Notes under the pieces: model-generated
What the model saw: the letters and a program-made list of their open reading frames with translations, nothing else
What the model was told of the DNA's origin: nothing
Database searches by the model: none
Translations under genes and position numbers: made by a program
Shown here: piece after piece, positions 63,339 through 64,000 of the stretch
Layout: the number at the start of each line of letters is the position of its first letter
How positions within the stretch are numbered: the first letter of the stretch is position 1
Assembly (NCBI GenBank): GCA_013400975.1
Contig: WBMZ01005509.1
Location: forward strand, 124,001-188,000
Length of the DNA stretch: 64,000 nucleotides
Source: Atrichornis clamosus
Lineage: Eukaryota > Chordata > Aves > Passeriformes > Menuridae
Direction: 5' to 3'

Positions 63339-63601
63339 GTTCATTCATGCCATGTCTTGTTTATTTTCAGTTGCATATTTCTTGACCTTTTGACCAGATC
63401 CAGACCTTCAGGTATAATCCATGTGGGACTTATCCTGTGCCCTGACAGAACGGCATTGATTTAGTTGTATTCTGCACTTGCTCTAGGTTGTACCTGTCTA
63501 GGTCTGACAACAGGACAGATTTTTTATCATGATCCTTGTATTTCTCCCAGGGTACCAGATGAACTGTAGGCATTCTCTAGACCTGTTTGGAGGGACTCCT
63601 T

Positions 63602-64000
63602 GTGAAAGACTGGAATGTTAATGGTTAATTACTCAAACAATCACTTGCCATTTGCAAAAGCAGCTGGTGCTTTGCTGACTGTGTGCAAGGTAACAGCCCA
63701 GGTGCAGAGGGGGTGTGCACCCAACCTTTTGTTTAGTGACATGCTGGGGTTTGACCCAGATAAGGGAAGAGGCTGACAAGAAGCAGATCCTGCTAGGTGG
63801 GATAATGCTTTTTTATCATGCCAATCTCCTCTCTTACAGAACTGGCTGTGGTGTAAAACTCCCTCTCAGGGAAGTACCAGAACATTCACCTGTAGGCCTG
63901 AGAGCTTTTATCACTTCTGGTGTGCCATAACTGGCTCAAGTACACTGATGTGAGAGGCAGCTGTCATGTCTTAAAAAGTTTGATAAACCATCAAAGACCC
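63602..64000 (+). mobile_element. Possible LTR or other repeat running off the window
   Basis: From TGTGAAAGACTGGAATGTTA the sequence becomes richer in GC than the flank. It carries LTR-like texture, with a TG start and short inverted words such as GGTGCA...TGCACC at 63701-63706 and 63716-63721. No poly(A) signal, end or target duplication can be checked because the window stops. It could equally be a single-copy segment. Confidence 0.3.

Noticed and set aside
63701..63721. GGTGCA/TGCACC inverted words considered as an operator-like site
   Set aside because: Six-base arms are too short to be meaningful in a eukaryotic window.

Overview
The window looks like bird nuclear DNA, probably from a songbird-like lineage. 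Its interspersed repeats are CR1 retrotransposons carrying the avian 3' end (degenerate ATTCTATG-type tails) and several endogenous-retrovirus solo LTRs resembling avian ERVL-type families. No bacterial, plasmid or phage feature is present: no operons, ribosome binding sites, tRNA or rRNA genes, or CRISPR. A 150-base run of N and one isolated N mark it as part of a draft eukaryotic assembly. The species call is inference from repeat types recognised by eye.

I found no host protein-coding gene or convincing exon on either strand. Open reading frames are short, and the longer ones fall inside LTRs, CR1 pieces or simple repeats. The window is therefore a gene desert or the inside of a very large intron. 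Most of it is AT-rich single-copy-looking sequence.

Layout from left to right: an ERVL-like LTR remnant (4.8-5.1 kb); a CR1 3' fragment (7.3 kb); AT-rich sequence with microsatellites (to 18.1 kb); a CR1 cluster at 18.1-21.9 kb, including two plus-strand pieces that look like one element split by about 2.1 kb; a perfect 60-bp tandem duplication (24.9 kb); a 272-bp inverted-repeat element (25.4-25.6 kb); a minus-strand CR1 followed by a 1-kb ERVL-like LTR (32.1-34.0 kb); old MIR-like relics (40.3, 41.7 and 54.6 kb); a 454-bp solo LTR with a TTAAG target duplication followed by a purine-rich GGAA/GGGA tract (43.9-44.6 kb); an 800-bp solo LTR with a TCATA target duplication abutting a CR1 (50.0-51.1 kb); a GC-rich LTR of a different type (56.9-57.6 kb); a CCCTT-type satellite tract broken by the assembly gap (59.3-59.6 kb); and a CR1 tail plus a possible LTR running off the right edge (63.3-64.0 kb).

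The most interesting items are regulatory and structural. The 56.9-57.6 kb LTR carries two exact and one near NF-kappaB-type sites, several CCAAT boxes, a TATA-like box, and two consecutive hairpins just downstream, the second holding the poly(A) signal in its loop. The others are the 25.4 kb foldback element, the split CR1 and the exact 60-bp duplication. I did not find a new gene system and do not claim one.
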